A stretch of DNA of 64,000 nt, taken from the NCBI RefSeq assembly GCF_900156405.1, contig NZ_FTNN01000010.1, positions 1-64,000 of the forward strand. The letters run 5' to 3'. A program made the translations under genes and the position numbers. This DNA is from Shewanella morhuae. Lineage in GTDB: Bacteria > Pseudomonadota > Gammaproteobacteria > Enterobacterales > Shewanellaceae. How positions within the stretch are numbered: position 1 is the first letter of the stretch; the number at the start of each line of letters is the position of its first letter. Below the pieces are notes generated by a model. The model saw only the letters and a program-made list of their open reading frames with translations. It did no database searches and was not told the DNA's origin. Shown here one piece after another: positions 28,333-36,123 of the stretch.

Positions 28333-28365
28333 CTTGGTGCCCACAAAGGTATTTTGGGCACCAAG
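28333..28365. terminator. Hairpin after the second DUF2787 gene
   Basis: CTTGGTGCCCA at 28333-28343 pairs with TGGGCACCAAG at 28355-28365, an 11-bp perfect stem starting one base after the stop codon. There is no T-tract, so termination is uncertain; it may stabilise mRNA. Confidence 0.5.
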
Positions 28366-28439
28366 CAACGCAGGCCCGATGCGGGTTTGCGATGTGCTGG
28401 TGCCCACATTCATCACATAGACAATTGAGGGAACCCAGC

Positions 28440-29006
28440 ATGAACGAAGTCGAAGCGGTCAAGAACCGCGACACCATCAAGCTTATCAGTTACCTGCTCG
28501 AACGTCACTTTGGTCAGCAGATGGCCGATATCTGGAATATCGGCCTTAACCTGGCACTGCGTATCTCTGACTTACTGGCCATCAAGTTCAGCGATATCGA
28601 CGGCGACCGCTTAAATATCATTGAGCAGAAGACCGGTAAACGCGCCAGCATCAAACTCAACCCGAAGACACTGGCGTTGATTGAGGCGATCCACCAGCGT
28701 CACCCCGAGCATATCTACCTGTTCCAATCCCACCGGTCGAGCCAAGCCAAAGACCGGCAGACCCCCGCCAAACCGCTGACACGGCGCGCCGTAGCCAAAG
28801 CGTTTTCCTTTGTCGGTGACGATATCAAGTTAGCCCTAGGGACCCACTCAATGCGCAAAACCCGCGGGTATCACCTGTATCAAACCTGCAAAGACATTGG
28901 CCGGGTGATGCGCATGCTGCGGCATCAATCAGAAGCGGTCACCCTGCGTTATATCGGCATCACTCAGCAGCAAATCGATAAAGACTTTGTCGAGCTGGAA
29001 ATCTGA
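28440..29006 (+). CDS. Minimal tyrosine recombinase, catalytic domain only
   Basis: This 188-aa protein has the tyrosine-recombinase residues in order: Arg in ALRISDLLAIK near residue 40, His-x-x-Arg in THSMRKTRGYH near 140, His in MLRHQSEA near 163, and Tyr in TLRYIGI near 171. The usual N-terminal arm and core-binding domains are absent, as the protein is half normal integrase length. GAGGGAACCCAGC precedes the ATG. It could resolve or invert a local site, or be a domesticated integrase. A separate P4-type integrase serves the island at 36.1-37.4 kb. Confidence 0.85.
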   Translation: MNEVEAVKNRDTIKLISYLLERHFGQQMADIWNIGLNLALRISDLLAIKFSDIDGDRLNIIEQKTGKRASIKLNPKTLALIEAIHQRHPEHIYLFQSHRSSQAKDRQTPAKPLTRRAVAKAFSFVGDDIKLALGTHSMRKTRGYHLYQTCKDIGRVMRMLRHQSEAVTLRYIGITQQQIDKDFVELEI

Positions 29007-29035
29007 GTCAATCAGCACGCCCTATTCAACCCATT

Positions 29036-29062
29036 AGCAGATGCGACCTAGGGGTATCTGCT
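29036..29062. terminator. Hairpin with following T-rich run before the LRAT-like gene
   Basis: AGCAGAT at 29036-29042 pairs with ATCTGCT at 29056-29062, followed by TTGTTTTC. It lies between the recombinase and LRAT-like genes and may be a weak terminator. Confidence 0.45.
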
Positions 29063-29084
29063 TTGTTTTCTTGGAGTACATATC

Positions 29085-29807
29085 ATGTATAAATTTCATC
29101 CCGGTGATCATCTGGTCACCAATATTGATCCGCTTGGCTTAACCGAACACCACGGCCTCTATGTGGGCCATGGAAATATTATTCACTTATCTAAACAGGG
29201 CATCATCGAAGAAATCGATCTGCAGCGATTTGCTGGTGGCCATAGTGTCAGAGTGAAAAAGTCCAGCCTGTTTCCCCATCAAGCCATTGAGCTTGCACGC
29301 AGTCAGCTGGGTCACAGCCCATACGGCGTAGCTACCAATAATTGCGAGCACTTCGTCAATGAATGCTTAGCTGGGAGCAGCACCTCCAATCAAGTCAGTA
29401 ATCTCACCCACATTGCGCTGCAAAGCTCAGCCAGAGCAGGCTTACTGGGAAGTACTGCTTCAAAGCTTGCCACGGGGACTGTCGCAAACGTCGTATTAGC
29501 CTCTACCACCATCAAAATGACCGGTGAATACCTCGGGCTACCCGATAACGTCAATACGTTGCTAGGGACACCTGGAGATCTTGTCGCTAAACCTGCCGAA
29601 TCCCTACTAAAAGGCACCACACAAACCCTGGGTGAGAGTTATGCTTGCTTACGCCAAGGCGAGATAACTGATGCAGGGATCAAACTCGTCATTGGCAGTG
29701 TAGAAACCGGCTTAAACACCGTGTTGACGACAGCAGAAGTGGGCATCAATGGCGTAAAAGCTGGCGCTGAGCTGATATCCGATGCATGGCAGTGGCTAAG
29801 GTCATAA
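29085..29807 (+). CDS. LRAT/NlpC-P60-like domain protein
   Basis: This 240-aa protein has an N-terminal LRAT-like papain fold: HHGLYVGHGNIIHLS near residues 22-36 supplies the His residues, and NNCEHFVNECL near 85-95 supplies the Cys of the NCEHF motif. Such bacterial enzymes are thiol acyltransferases or hydrolases acting on lipids or peptides. The C-terminal 130 residues are rich in Ala, Gly, Thr and Val with amphipathic or hydrophobic stretches (SARAGLLGSTASKLATGTV), which may bind membrane. TTGGAG precedes the ATG. Possible roles are a toxin-like effector or a phage function; neither is shown. Confidence 0.8.
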   Translation: MYKFHPGDHLVTNIDPLGLTEHHGLYVGHGNIIHLSKQGIIEEIDLQRFAGGHSVRVKKSSLFPHQAIELARSQLGHSPYGVATNNCEHFVNECLAGSSTSNQVSNLTHIALQSSARAGLLGSTASKLATGTVANVVLASTTIKMTGEYLGLPDNVNTLLGTPGDLVAKPAESLLKGTTQTLGESYACLRQGEITDAGIKLVIGSVETGLNTVLTTAEVGINGVKAGAELISDAWQWLRS

Positions 29808-29863
29808 TGATTCTGCGACGGTATTGAGTGCTAAGTCACCCATTAGCCAAACCCTCTAAACGA

Positions 29864-29882
29864 AGCGGCACAACTCGCCGCT
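29864..29882 (+). terminator. Possible terminator after the LRAT-like gene
   Basis: AGCGGC at 29864-29869 pairs with GCCGCT at 29877-29882, followed by ATCGTTTTC. The stem is short. The rest of the 286-bp gap to 30093 holds only the operator-like repeats listed next. Confidence 0.3.
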
Positions 29883-30052
29883 ATCGTTTTCACCCCTATT
29901 GCGATTACGTTGAAGATTAGCGTGATGACGGCGTAAGATGTTTGCCCTGTTAAGTGATACAAACTATCTTCTATCATCCTTGAGCTTATGGCGTTGCTCG
30001 AGCAGACGAGTAAACGTGTAATCATTATTTTTTTGTACCACGTTATGCTAAG

Positions 30053-30082
30053 GTATTACCTAGTATTACTAAGCATTACCTA
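30053..30082 (+). promoter_or_regulatory. Three 10-bp operator-like repeats before the toxin-antitoxin pair
   Basis: GTATTACCTA, GTATTACTAA and GCATTACCTA follow one another at 30053, 30063 and 30073, ending 11 bp before the antitoxin ATG. A spacing of one helical turn fits cooperative binding by ribbon-helix-helix antitoxins such as the CopG-like product of the next gene; the autoregulation is inferred. Confidence 0.6.
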
Positions 30083-30093
30083 TGGAGTAACAG

Positions 30094-30378
30094 ATGAGCA
30101 CAATCAAACCCGTGTCGGTTAAATTAGATGCCGATATTAAAGCCAGAGTCGAGCATTTAGCCGAAACTCGCAAACGTTCATCACACTGGATGATGCGTGA
30201 AGCGATCCGTGAATACGTTGAGAGAGAAGAGAAACGAGAGGCGTTGCAGCAAGAAGCGTTACGCGCATGGGAAGAACACCAGACATCAGGCTTGCATGTC
30301 ACCGGTGACGAAGTGGTGAGTTGGCTGGAGTCCTGGGGAAGTGAAAATGAAAAGGCTGCCCCTACATGCCACAAATAA
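30094..30378 (+). CDS. CopG/ribbon-helix-helix antitoxin
   Basis: This 94-aa protein begins with a ribbon-helix-helix pattern, KPVSVKLDADIKARVEHLA and a helix containing RSSHWMMREAIREYVERE, typical of CopG/ParD antitoxins. The C-terminal part (residues 50-94) should bind the toxin. It overlaps the toxin gene by 13 bases, the usual coupling. It probably represses its own promoter through the three repeats just upstream. Confidence 0.88.
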   Translation: MSTIKPVSVKLDADIKARVEHLAETRKRSSHWMMREAIREYVEREEKREALQQEALRAWEEHQTSGLHVTGDEVVSWLESWGSENEKAAPTCHK

Positions 30379-30659
30379 TCTTCACCGCCACTGCATTACG
30401 TGATTTAGAGCGCTTACGTGAGTTTCTTCGCACTAAAAATCCCCCTGCCGCACAACGGGCTGCCAGCGCCATAATCAATACCATTAGAAAACTGGAAAGC
30501 TATCCAGACATTGGTCGGCCTATCGATGACAATGACTTTAGCTTTAGGGAACTGCTGATTGACTTTGGTGACACTGGCTATCTGGCAATGTACCAGTATG
30601 ATGGCGGCGAACGATTGACCGTATTGTGTATCCGCCACCAAAAAGAAGCCGGATATTGA
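30366..30659 (+). CDS. ParE/RelE-family toxin
   Basis: This 97-aa protein fits the ParE/RelE fold: IIFTATALRDLERLREFL at the N-terminus, a helix pair around residues 20-45, YPDIGRPIDD near 48-57, and a C-terminal LTVLCIRHQKEAGY that matches family toxins with a terminal HxKE-like motif. ParE members inhibit gyrase and RelE members cut mRNA; which applies cannot be decided from sequence. It follows its antitoxin with a 13-base overlap. Confidence 0.88.
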   Translation: MPQIIFTATALRDLERLREFLRTKNPPAAQRAASAIINTIRKLESYPDIGRPIDDNDFSFRELLIDFGDTGYLAMYQYDGGERLTVLCIRHQKEAGY

Positions 30660-30804
30660 TAGAGATGCATCAGCAAAGATGTCTTCTTATGGATGATGTA
30701 ATTATGAATATACTGCTGCTCTCTATAAAGACAAAAGCAAGGGATTTGAGCCCTTGCTCTCAACTTCCGTATTTGTACTCGCTGCAGCAACCGTACTAAG
30801 AAAA

Positions 30805-31482
30805 CTAATCACCAACTTGTAGCCTACCCAATAATCGACTACAGCCATAATGACGACGTCCATCACCATAGGTCTTACTGTCAACTTTGGCAAAGTAACT
30901 TAACCGCAGAAACAACTCACGTAAAGTATTAGTCTGGTGAATCCGACCACGCTCTAATAGATAGCAAGGCGCTTTGGGAAAGTGAACTAAGCCTTGTGCT
31001 GCAACAACATCCAACGCTAGCGCACTCGCCCAAGCTTTAACGATTCGGTTATACAAATTAGGTCTACCAAGTTCAAATACACCTAAACTTCTATAAGCGT
31101 TACCATTAAAAAACAAACAAAGATGGTAGTGTGGTCGGTTAAGTTCACTGGTTTCCTGCACCCAGATATACAGTACTTCACTTTGATGCACAAATCCTTC
31201 AGTGTTCTTACACTTTGCAATATAGTCTGCGGTAATTTTCGCTTTTAGAGATTCAATGCAACGCGTAACATAACGGTTATCATCGGCGTCATAATATTCA
31301 GGAAATCTCAAGTCAACTCTCACAGCGAAAACCTTTGAGTACCTTTTTAATGCGTGATAAATAACGTTAAAGTTATTGTGTAAATACTCCCCATAGACTC
31401 CATTTTTAAATTGAAGAATTGGCAGTCCACTAAACTCTTTGGCATTTAATACGGTTAAGTTTCTATTGTTATACTGAGACAT
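30805..31482 (-). CDS. Inovirus Gp2/YfjJ-like protein
   Basis: This 225-aa protein matches the Gp2/YagK/YfjJ family found in P4-like and CP4-type islands and in inoviruses. It has FAVRVDLRFPEYYD near residues 51-64, a HUH-like NRPHYHLCLFFNGNAY segment near 114-129, and GLVHFPKAPCYLLERG near 164-179. Paired His residues in HYHL recall rolling-circle initiators, so a replication role is plausible but unproven. A 33-bp palindrome lies 35 bp upstream. Confidence 0.8.
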   Translation of the reverse strand: MSQYNNRNLTVLNAKEFSGLPILQFKNGVYGEYLHNNFNVIYHALKRYSKVFAVRVDLRFPEYYDADDNRYVTRCIESLKAKITADYIAKCKNTEGFVHQSEVLYIWVQETSELNRPHYHLCLFFNGNAYRSLGVFELGRPNLYNRIVKAWASALALDVVAAQGLVHFPKAPCYLLERGRIHQTNTLRELFLRLSYFAKVDSKTYGDGRRHYGCSRLLGRLQVGD

Positions 31483-31516
31483 ACCACACTAACCTTAAAG
31501 TAATAAAAATAACAAC

Positions 31517-31549
31517 CCTAGATTATTAATATATTATTAATAACCTAGG
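31517..31549. repeat. AT-rich 33-bp palindrome upstream of the Gp2-like gene
   Basis: CCTAGATTATTAATA and TATTAATAACCTAGG form 15-bp arms with one mismatch and a 3-bp centre. It may be an operator or an origin-like structure for the Rep-like neighbour. The surrounding 201-bp gap holds no gene. Confidence 0.65.
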
Positions 31550-31683
31550 AGTCGCAGCAATTAAAAACAAACGATCTCCTTACAAAACAAACAGTCTGAA
31601 ATAAAATATGCTCGTCAAGAAATAGATATCCAAACTATACATTATAAAAAAACAACTCTGATTTTATATGCAGAAAAATCAAG

Positions 31684-33229
31684 CTACACAGGACCATTTT
31701 GATTGATATTAAACAAGTTCATATCACGATCAAAGATAATTCTGTCAAAAGGAACTCCTGGATACAAATCAATAACGACCGTGGTGTTATAATCAAAAAC
31801 ATCAATAAGTCTATTCGATAAAAGTTCGTTCAACGCATCATTTAAATTCTTGCTTTTCCTTAACATAGGAGGGCCATATTGTAAGACCTTATTCTTTTTA
31901 ATATAGCGAATTCCTCGATCACGATATGAACTTAACAAAAGTGCTAACTTTTGCCCCAGAATAACCTCCATAGGTGGTTGGCAAAAGTTATTTAAAAACT
32001 GAAAAGAGTAATAACTCACCAAGTCAATTGCTGTTTTTAATGACTCAACTGATATTTTAGAGTCAAAAGGATGATCAAAATAGTGAATATTTGCTGCAAC
32101 TCTAGCAATAATCTCCGGTTGCTTTGAAGCATGATCTCTGGCATTCTCGTAAATTCCACCAGGAGCCATTTTAAATTCAATATCGTTAGATATATCGAAC
32201 CATAATTCTATAGTTTCATCTGAAAATGTTACTATTTTACGTTCCATTTATTTACCCTCTAGTAATTGTTCTATTCTTTGATTGAATTGATTGATAAATT
32301 CTTTCTCATACCTGATCCCATTGGTTTTCCGACCACCGCTAAGAGGCATTGGGAAGCACACTAAAAAGCGAGAAAGATAACCATTGCCTCTTACAACATC
32401 CTGTGATTTATCCATAAATCGTTTCAATGCTTGAGGCTGGATCATGATATGTGTAGTTAACCTAACACCTGAAAGCGTATAAGAATCTGTTGTTTTTCTT
32501 GCAACAGTGACATCATCTCCACTCCAAATGGCATTAAGCACAGGTGTGTTTGACATTAAGGCACTATTCATTAGCACACCGCCCTCACTTGACCCAAGAT
32601 ACGCATGTGGTGAGTCATTCTTGAGTCCAAACGTAAGCGCCGCTATCGTACTATCCTCATACATAATTCTGAAAGCCTTTGGCCGTTGTGGTTGTTTTGC
32701 TTCATGCTCGATCAACTCTTGTAAAGGATCATTTATTTCATTTACTTCACTTACTTCATTTTCTGTGTTCCTAGATTCCTGCATTTCTGAGCAATCTTTT
32801 TTTAAGCGACTTGGATTTAGCATCATGTACCTCTCTCAAAATCTCATACTTAATTAACTGTTCTTTACAAGATAATTCACGCTTTTTTTGGTAATTTTTA
32901 ATCCCTGCCATTAATAAATTTTCAACCGTAGATTTTCGCTCACCTGAATCAGCACAAGTTAATAAGTTAAGCGAGATTGGACAAATCTTCCCTGTTGGTA
33001 GTTCAACATCTATATGTACCTGTAAGGCGGTAGAAATAGCAGCAAGTGCTGTACTGGCAATTAAGGGATATGCTGCTTTAGTAATTAAATGAGTTTCAAG
33101 TATCGTATTACCTAACAGAGTACCTTCTCCTATTCGAGGAAAAACTCCATTAGATACTGGAAATGTAATATATATATTTTTATTATACCGCCGCGGAGGT
33201 AAGTTTTTATTTTCAAAACGTTCAGACAT
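31684..33229 (-). pseudogene. DUF3987/YfjI-like gene broken by a frameshift and an in-frame stop
   Basis: Three pieces together make a DUF3987 protein of about 515 residues, the family's usual size. The first runs from the ATG at 33229 (AAAGGAAAACTGAT upstream) to a stop at 32771. The reading continues in another frame after a run of seven A near 32810; one A fewer would join them. The second piece ends at TAA 32250-32248, and the third continues in the same frame from the very next codon (MERKIVTFSDETIELWF), so the TAA interrupts a conserved region. Family features include TCADSGERKSTVEN (a P-loop-like site), LTTHIMIQP and APGGIYENARDHASKQPE. Two lesions suggest decay rather than programmed recoding. 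Confidence 0.8.
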
Positions 33230-33286
33230 ATCAGTTTTCCTTTGATAATAAGTCATATGGTCAGTTACCAGTTCACCTTTAATCCA

Positions 33287-33499
33287 TTACTGAACTCTTA
33301 TTGATTTAAGCCATGCTTCAACTTCACCGAAATACCAACCAACGGCTCTGGCCCCAAGTGTCACTTTTTTAGGGAAAGTCGGATCGTATCGCGGTGATCG
33401 CGGGTTTTGTTTGTCATAGATAGTAGAGCGTGATAGTCCCGTTAACTGAATAACGCTAACAAGTCTAATAATTGAATAGCTAGGAGTTGCATCAAACAT
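33287..33499 (-). CDS. AlpA-family transcriptional regulator
   Basis: This 70-aa protein has the AlpA/MerR-like helix-turn-helix: LVSVIQLTGLSRSTIYDKQ followed by DPTFPKKVTLGARAVGWYFGEVEAWL. AlpA proteins activate excision genes in CP4-57-like islands. I chose the ATG at 33499 because GAGGTGACT lies just before it; a GTG two codons upstream is also possible. It sits directly before the DUF3987 gene, the standard order in these islands. Confidence 0.88.
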   Translation of the reverse strand: MFDATPSYSIIRLVSVIQLTGLSRSTIYDKQNPRSPRYDPTFPKKVTLGARAVGWYFGEVEAWLKSIRVQ

Positions 33500-33643
33500 A
33501 GTCACCTCATTTATGTGTAAATGTACGAGGTAACTATAAGCAATCTTAAGAACTTAAATAAAGGGGAAATGGAGGAAAAATGGGGGGGTGAATGGGTGCA
33601 AACCACTCCCCTACCAAATCGAGGCTACTGATTTAAAAGAGAT

Positions 33644-34720
33644 TTACCTCACCCTAACTTTTTTCCGTAAAATAAGCTCAGCATATTTTGTATTATCAAC
33701 TGAAAAATGACGATCTTTAAAATACGAGAATAATAATTTGTTTCTTTTAGACATATCCTCAGTTTCGATGTCTTTCCCATGTAACGCAAACGCTTGTACC
33801 AAAAAGGGGAAATTACAATTTGGATTAGCGTTATCGTTGACTGATTGTTCTCTAATATTATTACCCTTAGGGTTTGGGGCTATGAAATATGCTGCAGCCA
33901 CAGCTTTTTTACCAGTGTATCCTATTGTACGTTCTATTTTTGCAGCCAGGTCCTTGGATGTGATTGTTGATTTACAATTATTTGAGAAAAGTTGATAACC
34001 TAACGCTGCTAATTGATCAAGATCACTCTTATCACGCAAATCCTCTGGAATGTAGTAAGGACTATCAGAGGGGATAGAATCCAGATCATTCTTTATAAAA
34101 TTGAGAATGTCTGACTCATAGACGGCTAATGAATCGAAGGTAATATCAATCCCAACTACGTCATTTAGCGTGCTATTATCTTTAGCCCAATAATCAACGG
34201 CTTTATTGGTAAATAGGATTTCACCACAAGAGGCGGATTTCAGGACGGTACGGGAAATTGGTTTGTCATCAATCGTCTGAATATTAGACTTTTCACTTCG
34301 GCGAGTTTCTACTGCTAAATTCAATTCACCATTGGAGTCAAAAATCATGATTAAATCTAATTTATTGATTCTTATGCTTTTGTGTGTAAGTAAAATGGAT
34401 AGTTCATTTGCTCCTAGACCACCGTAGCTGACCCCCTTTATGAGTTGGACATCAGTGATTTTTTGAAGATCTTTTTCAAACTGTTGTTCCTTATCCCTTT
34501 TAGCATCACTGTAAGGAATGAAAGGCCTTACTTCCTGTGATTTTTTTATTTCTCCTTGTATCCATTTAAGTAGATCATCACTCGCGCGTTTGATAACCCA
34601 TGCATTCTTATTATCAGGCACCCTGAAAAATATCGGCATATCCTTATCCATCAAAAATTTTATGACAGAGGCGGTACTTTTATTCAAATTGACTGACGAT
34701 AGCTGAACCACTCTTTCCAT
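33644..34720 (-). CDS. Unknown 358-aa protein preceded by a perfect palindrome
   Basis: I do not recognise a family. The protein is soluble and charged. Notable parts are GVSYGGLGANELSILL near residues 97-112, DLIMIFDSNGELNLAVETRR near 121-140, and KRNKLLFSYFKDRHFSVDNT near 325-344. No walker motif, zinc site or membrane segment is apparent. AAGGA precedes the ATG. A 40-bp perfect palindrome begins 17 bp upstream of the start. It lies in the satellite-island variable slot between alpA and a toxin-antitoxin pair, where defence genes are often found; that role is only a guess. Confidence 0.7.
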   Translation of the reverse strand: MERVVQLSSVNLNKSTASVIKFLMDKDMPIFFRVPDNKNAWVIKRASDDLLKWIQGEIKKSQEVRPFIPYSDAKRDKEQQFEKDLQKITDVQLIKGVSYGGLGANELSILLTHKSIRINKLDLIMIFDSNGELNLAVETRRSEKSNIQTIDDKPISRTVLKSASCGEILFTNKAVDYWAKDNSTLNDVVGIDITFDSLAVYESDILNFIKNDLDSIPSDSPYYIPEDLRDKSDLDQLAALGYQLFSNNCKSTITSKDLAAKIERTIGYTGKKAVAAAYFIAPNPKGNNIREQSVNDNANPNCNFPFLVQAFALHGKDIETEDMSKRNKLLFSYFKDRHFSVDNTKYAELILRKKVRVR

Positions 34721-34737
34721 AGACTTATATCCTTAAC

Positions 34738-34777
34738 TGTTTGCTATTTCTGCTACTAATAGCAGAAATAGCAAACA
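34738..34777. repeat. Perfect 18-bp inverted repeat with 4-bp loop
   Basis: TGTTTGCTATTTCTGCTA at 34738-34755 pairs perfectly with TAGCAGAAATAGCAAACA at 34760-34777 around CTAA. It ends 17 bp before the start of the 358-aa gene. Its position suits an operator or a leader hairpin. Confidence 0.85.
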
Positions 34778-35152
34778 AGGTCCCTGTGTGTCAACCTAAG
34801 CCTGAGCCAACTGATTTTGAGATAACATATAAGTCAGGGCACTCAGGAGAACGAAAATACCGAAATCAGCCACCACAGCCGATCCCAAGGTTGAGCCAAT
34901 ACCCGAGCTGGAAAAGCGGGGACGCAGAGTAAACATGAAGAAATCACTTAATACAGTAAGGCTCACTTGTTGGATGGATGTTTTGACTAGGCAAAGTGTT
35001 AACAATGCTAAACTTGATGGCAACACATATTAGAGCTTAAATTCTTAAGTGTAAAAAACACAAACACCCCAGTCGTTGGGATTTAAGCAAACAAGTTTAC
35101 TTTAGTGATTTTCATTCATTTTTAACTTATATAAAAGCCAGGAGGGCCCTTT
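34778..35152. other. Intergenic region without a supported gene
   Basis: This 375-bp stretch between the 358-aa gene and hepT contains short frames on both strands, none with a ribosome binding site or recognisable product. It may hold remnants of an older insertion. Confidence 0.3.
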
Positions 35153-35581
35153 TTAGTCACTCTTCAAAGATAACCATTCTAGCCCCTGCTCTGCAAAGAC
35201 AAATAATCTATCACTATAACCTTGAGAGATCACACTACGGATGATCTCAGGGTCAATATTCAGATAATCATGTACCAGTGCATTACGCAGGCCTATCACT
35301 TTACGCCAGCCATTTAATTCATCAGCTGGTTGTGCTCCTCGTTGACACAGGATCTCAAATGCTTGGTAGGCATCCTGCGGACTATGTCCAGCCAGTGCCT
35401 TAGCCCAATGTTTTGCAATGCCAATGCAAGCTTCAATAGAGACCTGTAGTGTTCGCTCTGCTGCTCGATATTCGAGATTAGATAAGGAACGCTGACTAAG
35501 TAATTGACGTAACTCTCCAAGCTCGGCTTGATACCGGCTAAGGCTTAAACGCAATGACGTGATATAGGCATTATCCGACAT
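35153..35581 (-). CDS. hepT: HepT-like RNase toxin (DUF86)
   Basis: This 142-aa helical protein carries the HEPN signature RX4HXY as RNALVHDY near residues 119-126, which forms the RNase site of HepT. The N-terminal half (YRAAERTLQVSIEACIGIAKHW) is typical of DUF86. It lies 15 bp after the nucleotidyltransferase gene, forming a HepT/MntA pair. In the described Shewanella system MntA blocks HepT by adenylating a Tyr in that motif, and Tyr is present here. Confidence 0.9.
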   Translation of the reverse strand: MSDNAYITSLRLSLSRYQAELGELRQLLSQRSLSNLEYRAAERTLQVSIEACIGIAKHWAKALAGHSPQDAYQAFEILCQRGAQPADELNGWRKVIGLRNALVHDYLNIDPEIIRSVISQGYSDRLFVFAEQGLEWLSLKSD

Positions 35582-35596
35582 AATACAACTATTCCT

Positions 35597-35995
35597 TTAT
35601 AGACTTTGGGCAGAATAATCGAGTTCCATTTGCGACATTATGCGAGACTCTTCTTGCATTCTTCGGCCTTCATCTCGACTAAAGATAAGTTTGTTAGCAT
35701 TAATGATACCAAAGGCCAGAGGGATTGGTGCTAGATTGATATCGACGACGGAAAGCTTCCCTTCGGCTAGCCCCAATGCCCTTTGCCAATCCATAGCAAG
35801 CAATTCAGCTCTAATACGAGTATCAAGCACACTCTCCGCCTTTACGGGATCGAATGCGACGGCTAAATCCCAATCACTATGCTCGCTAGCATTTCCTTTA
35901 GCCTGCGAACCATACAGCCATAATACCGCCACCTTCGGATGGCTTGCAGCTAAAGCGCTTAGTTGGTGCAAATACTGGCTCTGCTCGATAGTCAT
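35597..35995 (-). CDS. mntA: MntA-like minimal nucleotidyltransferase antitoxin
   Basis: This 132-aa protein has the minimal nucleotidyltransferase motif GSX10DXD, seen as YGSQAKGNASEHSDWDLAV near residues 28-46, with a later Asp in VVDINLA. It is the antitoxin that adenylates HepT in known pairs. I chose the ATG at 35995; a TTG at 36034 would add 13 residues. It precedes hepT by 15 bp. Confidence 0.87.
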   Translation of the reverse strand: MTIEQSQYLHQLSALAASHPKVAVLWLYGSQAKGNASEHSDWDLAVAFDPVKAESVLDTRIRAELLAMDWQRALGLAEGKLSVVDINLAPIPLAFGIINANKLIFSRDEGRRMQEESRIMSQMELDYSAQSL

Positions 35996-36123
35996 TGGCT
36001 TGGCTTTAAGTTGGTCATGATGTAAGTGTACCAATCCTGAGTCGGAGTTAACAGGTTAGATTCGTGTGTCACATCCCTTAACCTTTTGACTCAGGGAGAT
36101 AATCTCTATTCGGCCTTAACAGG

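Noticed and set aside
27252..29062. Integron attC-like sites between the small genes
   Set aside because: The hairpins differ in sequence and lack the conserved RYYYAAC/GTTRRRY ends, so a classical integron is not supported.
31684..32247. A separate third gene starting right after the TAA at 32250
   Set aside because: Its sequence continues the conserved C-terminal part of DUF3987 in the same frame, so it is part of the broken gene.
34796..35026. Minus-strand open frame with hydrophobic C-terminus in the gap before hepT
   Set aside because: No ribosome binding site or recognisable motif; more likely chance.
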